From NCBI GenBank assembly GCA_965243545.1, contig OZ251573.1, positions 2,852,001 to 2,916,000 of the forward strand: a DNA stretch of 64,000 bases, read 5' to 3'. Position numbers and translations under genes: made by a program. Below are positions 61,905 through 64,000 of the stretch, in pieces. The stretch's first letter is position 1; each line of letters opens with the position of its first letter. Below the pieces are notes generated by a model. The model had not been told where the DNA came from and ran no database searches. It was given only the letters and a program-made list of their open reading frames with translations. Source of the stretch: CATQHW01 sp965243545. Lineage in GTDB: Bacteria > Spirochaetota > Spirochaetia > SZUA-6 > Bin103.

Positions 61905-64000
61905 CGGCCGGAAACTCCACGCTCCAGCCGTTCGACTGGCTGGCGCGGACGCGGGCGATGCCGTGCTCCCAGGCGGGCAGCGGGACCAGCGCCACGCAGG
62001 CGCCGCCGCGCAGCAGCACGCCGTGGTCGCCGAAAAAAAAGCTGTGGTTGTAGAAGCCGGACTGCCGCTCGGCGGCGGCAAGCTCGCGTGCGTCCGCCGG
62101 GAACACGTGCAGGTAGAAGCGCTCCCGCAGGTCCTCGGGCGCGCACGGCTCCTTGTGGTAGACGAGCTCGGCGCCGGCTTCGTCGAGATAGAGGTCGAAG
62201 CCGGCGCTTGCGTCCGGCGCGCCGCGCTCGCCGGACGCAAGCGCGGCATGGGCGGACCAATACGCGCCGGCGCGCACCGGCGGTTGCTCCGGGTTCAGGT
62301 CGATGACCGCTTCCAGCAGCCGCAGGTTGGGGGCTTCGGGGACCCACCGTCCCACCTCGAGCGCCCGGATGGGGTAGCCGGGCAACGGGCGCCGGATCAG
62401 GCAGCGGCCGCCGGCCCGGCCGTTGAACCGGACCCCGTAGCGGGCGAACCGGAAGCCGAGCGGTTGCCAGCCGTCTTCGCGAAAGGTTACCGGGAGGTCT
62501 TCGACCGCGGCGGGGAACGACCGCAACAGGAACGGATGCACGGTGTCCTCCGGCCGGCACGGCTCCTTGACGTAGGTGAGCTCAGCGCCGTCGAGGTAGA
62601 GGTCGAACTGCGACCGGAGCAGCGGCGCTCCGGCCACCGCGGCGTGGAACGCGGCGTGATAGTCGGCGGCGGCCGCGTCGATCAGGGACAGGTCGACCGC
62701 GGTGACCGTGAGGACGGTGTTGCGGTAGATGCGGCGCGCGTGGAGGACCGGTCCGACCGGACCGTCGGGATGCCGCCGGCCCGCGGGCAGTGAAGCGGCG
62801 GCCGCCCTGTCCCCGGTAATGTAGAACTGCGGACTGCGCTCGGCGTCATCGGCGATCACGACGCGGCGGCGCGCCTCCGCCGGGAGGATGAGCCGATTGC
62901 GCCACAGGTTCCGGCGGCTGTCGCCGTCCACGCGGAGCGTGGCATCGGGAAAGCGTGCGAGCAGATACTCCAGCCCTTCCCGGAACTGCGTTCCAAAATA
63001 CAGCACCTGGTACTGCGTGCGCAAGCGCTCGGGAATGCGGCGGTCCGCCAGAACGTTGAAATATGCTTGGCTGTAGGGATGCAGACGCGCGACGTCGACC
63101 GCCATGCCGATCAGCGCCGCCGCCGCCAGGGCCCACAGCCCCCGGCGTAACCAGGCGCCCCTCCGCAACGAGCTGGCCGGCACGCGCCGCGCCGCGGCCA
63201 GCAGCGCGCGCAGGCCGTAGGCCGCCAGCAGGCACGCCGGCGCGTAGAGAAAGTACACGTGCCGCCAGTCGCTGTAGACGTTGGCCTGCAGCGCCGCGAC
63301 GGCCACCGGCGGCAGCGCCAGGCAGGCCAGCAGCAGCCACGCGAACCGCACCGGGCCATTGCGCACGATGCCGCCGGGCCGGGAGGCGCCGCGCCTGACC
63401 ACCGCCGCAGCGCCGGTCAGGCACAGCAGGAGCGTGGCCGGCGGCGTGGTAATCGCCATCCAGGTGGGAATGAAGTGCGGCGGAATCGACGGCCAGCGCA
63501 CCAGCTCGCCCCGGAACAGCGTGGGTTGGTGAACCGGATGCCGGGTAAGCGTGGTGAACGCGTCGACGATGGCGGACGGGTCGCGCCAGAGATAGGGTGA
63601 GATCGCGTACAGCGTCCCGCAGGCGGCCAGCGCGAACGCTCCCGCCGCAGCCAGCACGCGGCGGCGCTCCGCCCAGCCGCGCGCCTGCAGCAGGTCGAGC
63701 GCCCGCAGGCCCGCCACCGCCGCGAACAGCATGATCCCCATGATGCGCAGATTGACCAGCACGCCGACGCCCGCCCCGCACAGGGCGAACGCCGCCGCCG
63801 TGTCACGGCGGAACGCGCGCTGCAGCAGGTAGAGGGCGATCATGAACATTGCCAGGAACGGAATGTCCTTGGTGTTGTAGAACGAGTGGGCGTAGATGCG
63901 GGGATGGAGCAGGAACAGCAGCAGGGCGAACAGCGCCAGCCGGCGGTCGCCGAGCAGTCGGCAGGCCAGCAGATAGCAGAAGCAGGCGCCGGTGAGGAAG
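61897..64000 (-). CDS. GT39-like membrane glycosyltransferase, tandem copy 1 (5' part outside window)
   Basis: At least 700 residues are visible. The frame runs open to the right edge, so the N-terminus and catalytic loop are not seen. HPRIYAHSFYNTKDIPF differs slightly from the other copies. Internal module at 62350-62612 (VKEPC, GRCLIR; an extra GRAG insertion precedes the second Cys) and C-terminal module at 61938-62203 (YHKEPC, GACVAL, RASQ). It ends with a stop that overlaps the start region of copy 2. Confidence 0.87.
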   Translation of the reverse strand, partial: FLTGACFCYLLACRLLGDRRLALFALLLFLLHPRIYAHSFYNTKDIPFLAMFMIALYLLQRAFRRDTAAAFALCGAGVGVLVNLRIMGIMLFAAVAGLRALDLLQARGWAERRRVLAAAGAFALAACGTLYAISPYLWRDPSAIVDAFTTLTRHPVHQPTLFRGELVRWPSIPPHFIPTWMAITTPPATLLLCLTGAAAVVRRGASRPGGIVRNGPVRFAWLLLACLALPPVAVAALQANVYSDWRHVYFLYAPACLLAAYGLRALLAAARRVPASSLRRGAWLRRGLWALAAAALIGMAVDVARLHPYSQAYFNVLADRRIPERLRTQYQVLYFGTQFREGLEYLLARFPDATLRVDGDSRRNLWRNRLILPAEARRRVVIADDAERSPQFYITGDRAAAASLPAGRRHPDGPVGPVLHARRIYRNTVLTVTAVDLSLIDAAAADYHAAFHAAVAGAPLLRSQFDLYLDGAELTYVKEPCRPEDTVHPFLLRSFPAAVEDLPVTFREDGWQPLGFRFARYGVRFNGRAGGRCLIRRPLPGYPIRALEVGRWVPEAPNLRLLEAVIDLNPEQPPVRAGAYWSAHAALASGERGAPDASAGFDLYLDEAGAELVYHKEPCAPEDLRERFYLHVFPADARELAAAERQSGFYNHSFFFGDHGVLLRGGACVALVPLPAWEHGIARVRASQSNGWSVEFPAGE

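Overview
The window is high-GC DNA (I would guess 65-70%) from an unidentified bacterium. GTG and TTG starts are common, and adjacent genes very often overlap by 1-4 bases (ATGA or GTGA). AAA/PD-(D/E)XK ATPases, an Rpn-type nuclease, HTTM-like membrane proteins and a large glycan-decoration repertoire would fit an uncultured symbiotic or particle-associated lineage. Spirochaete-like bins are one possibility, but no rRNA or housekeeping gene here supports a taxonomic call.

Region 1 (1-16.5 kb, all minus strand apart from an IS) is a defence operon. In transcription order: a BrxA-position protein, BrxB (DUF1788), BrxC, the 3' remnant of an AlbA_2/Schlafen-type gene, an AAA_21 ATPase, an Rpn-type nuclease inside a local duplication, a PglX-like adenine methylase, a UvrD-like helicase, a DarT-like ADP-ribosyltransferase and a DraG-type ADP-ribosylglycohydrolase running off the left edge. 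The last four are translationally coupled. The helicase is broken by an IS4-family element with a 9-bp target duplication and by two apparent frameshifts. PglZ and BrxL are not in the window. An ADP-ribosyltransferase/hydrolase pair at the end of a BREX-like operon is the most interesting gene content of this half.

Region 2 (16.5-45 kb) is a surface-glycan island. It holds a carbamoyltransferase cassette (SxtJ, DUF5989, NodU/CmcH type), a Gfo/Idh/MocA-SDR fusion, two family-2 sulfotransferases, three GT2 glycosyltransferases, an ABC exporter, HTTM-like membrane proteins, a fucosyltransferase-like enzyme, a formylglycine sulfatase, two GT39-like membrane glycosyltransferases, a CotH/lamin-tail protein, a hendecad coiled-coil protein, an AAA/PD-(D/E)XK protein and a HEPN-MNT pair.

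Region 3 (45-64 kb) has another AAA/PD-(D/E)XK ATPase, a PhyH dioxygenase, an SDR, an arylsulfotransferase, and a family of GT39-like proteins: one solo, one deletion derivative, and a tandem run of four that continues past the right edge.

Regions 2 and 3 are linked by a recurring C-terminal module of about 85-100 residues (DLYLD ... KEPC ... GVxxxGxC ... RTGQ). I count 16 copies on GT39-like enzymes, a sulfatase, an arylsulfotransferase and the CotH/LTD protein, and I do not recognise it as a named domain. Many first genes of operons have a TATACT-like -10 hexamer only 6-12 bases before the start codon, suggesting leaderless transcripts.
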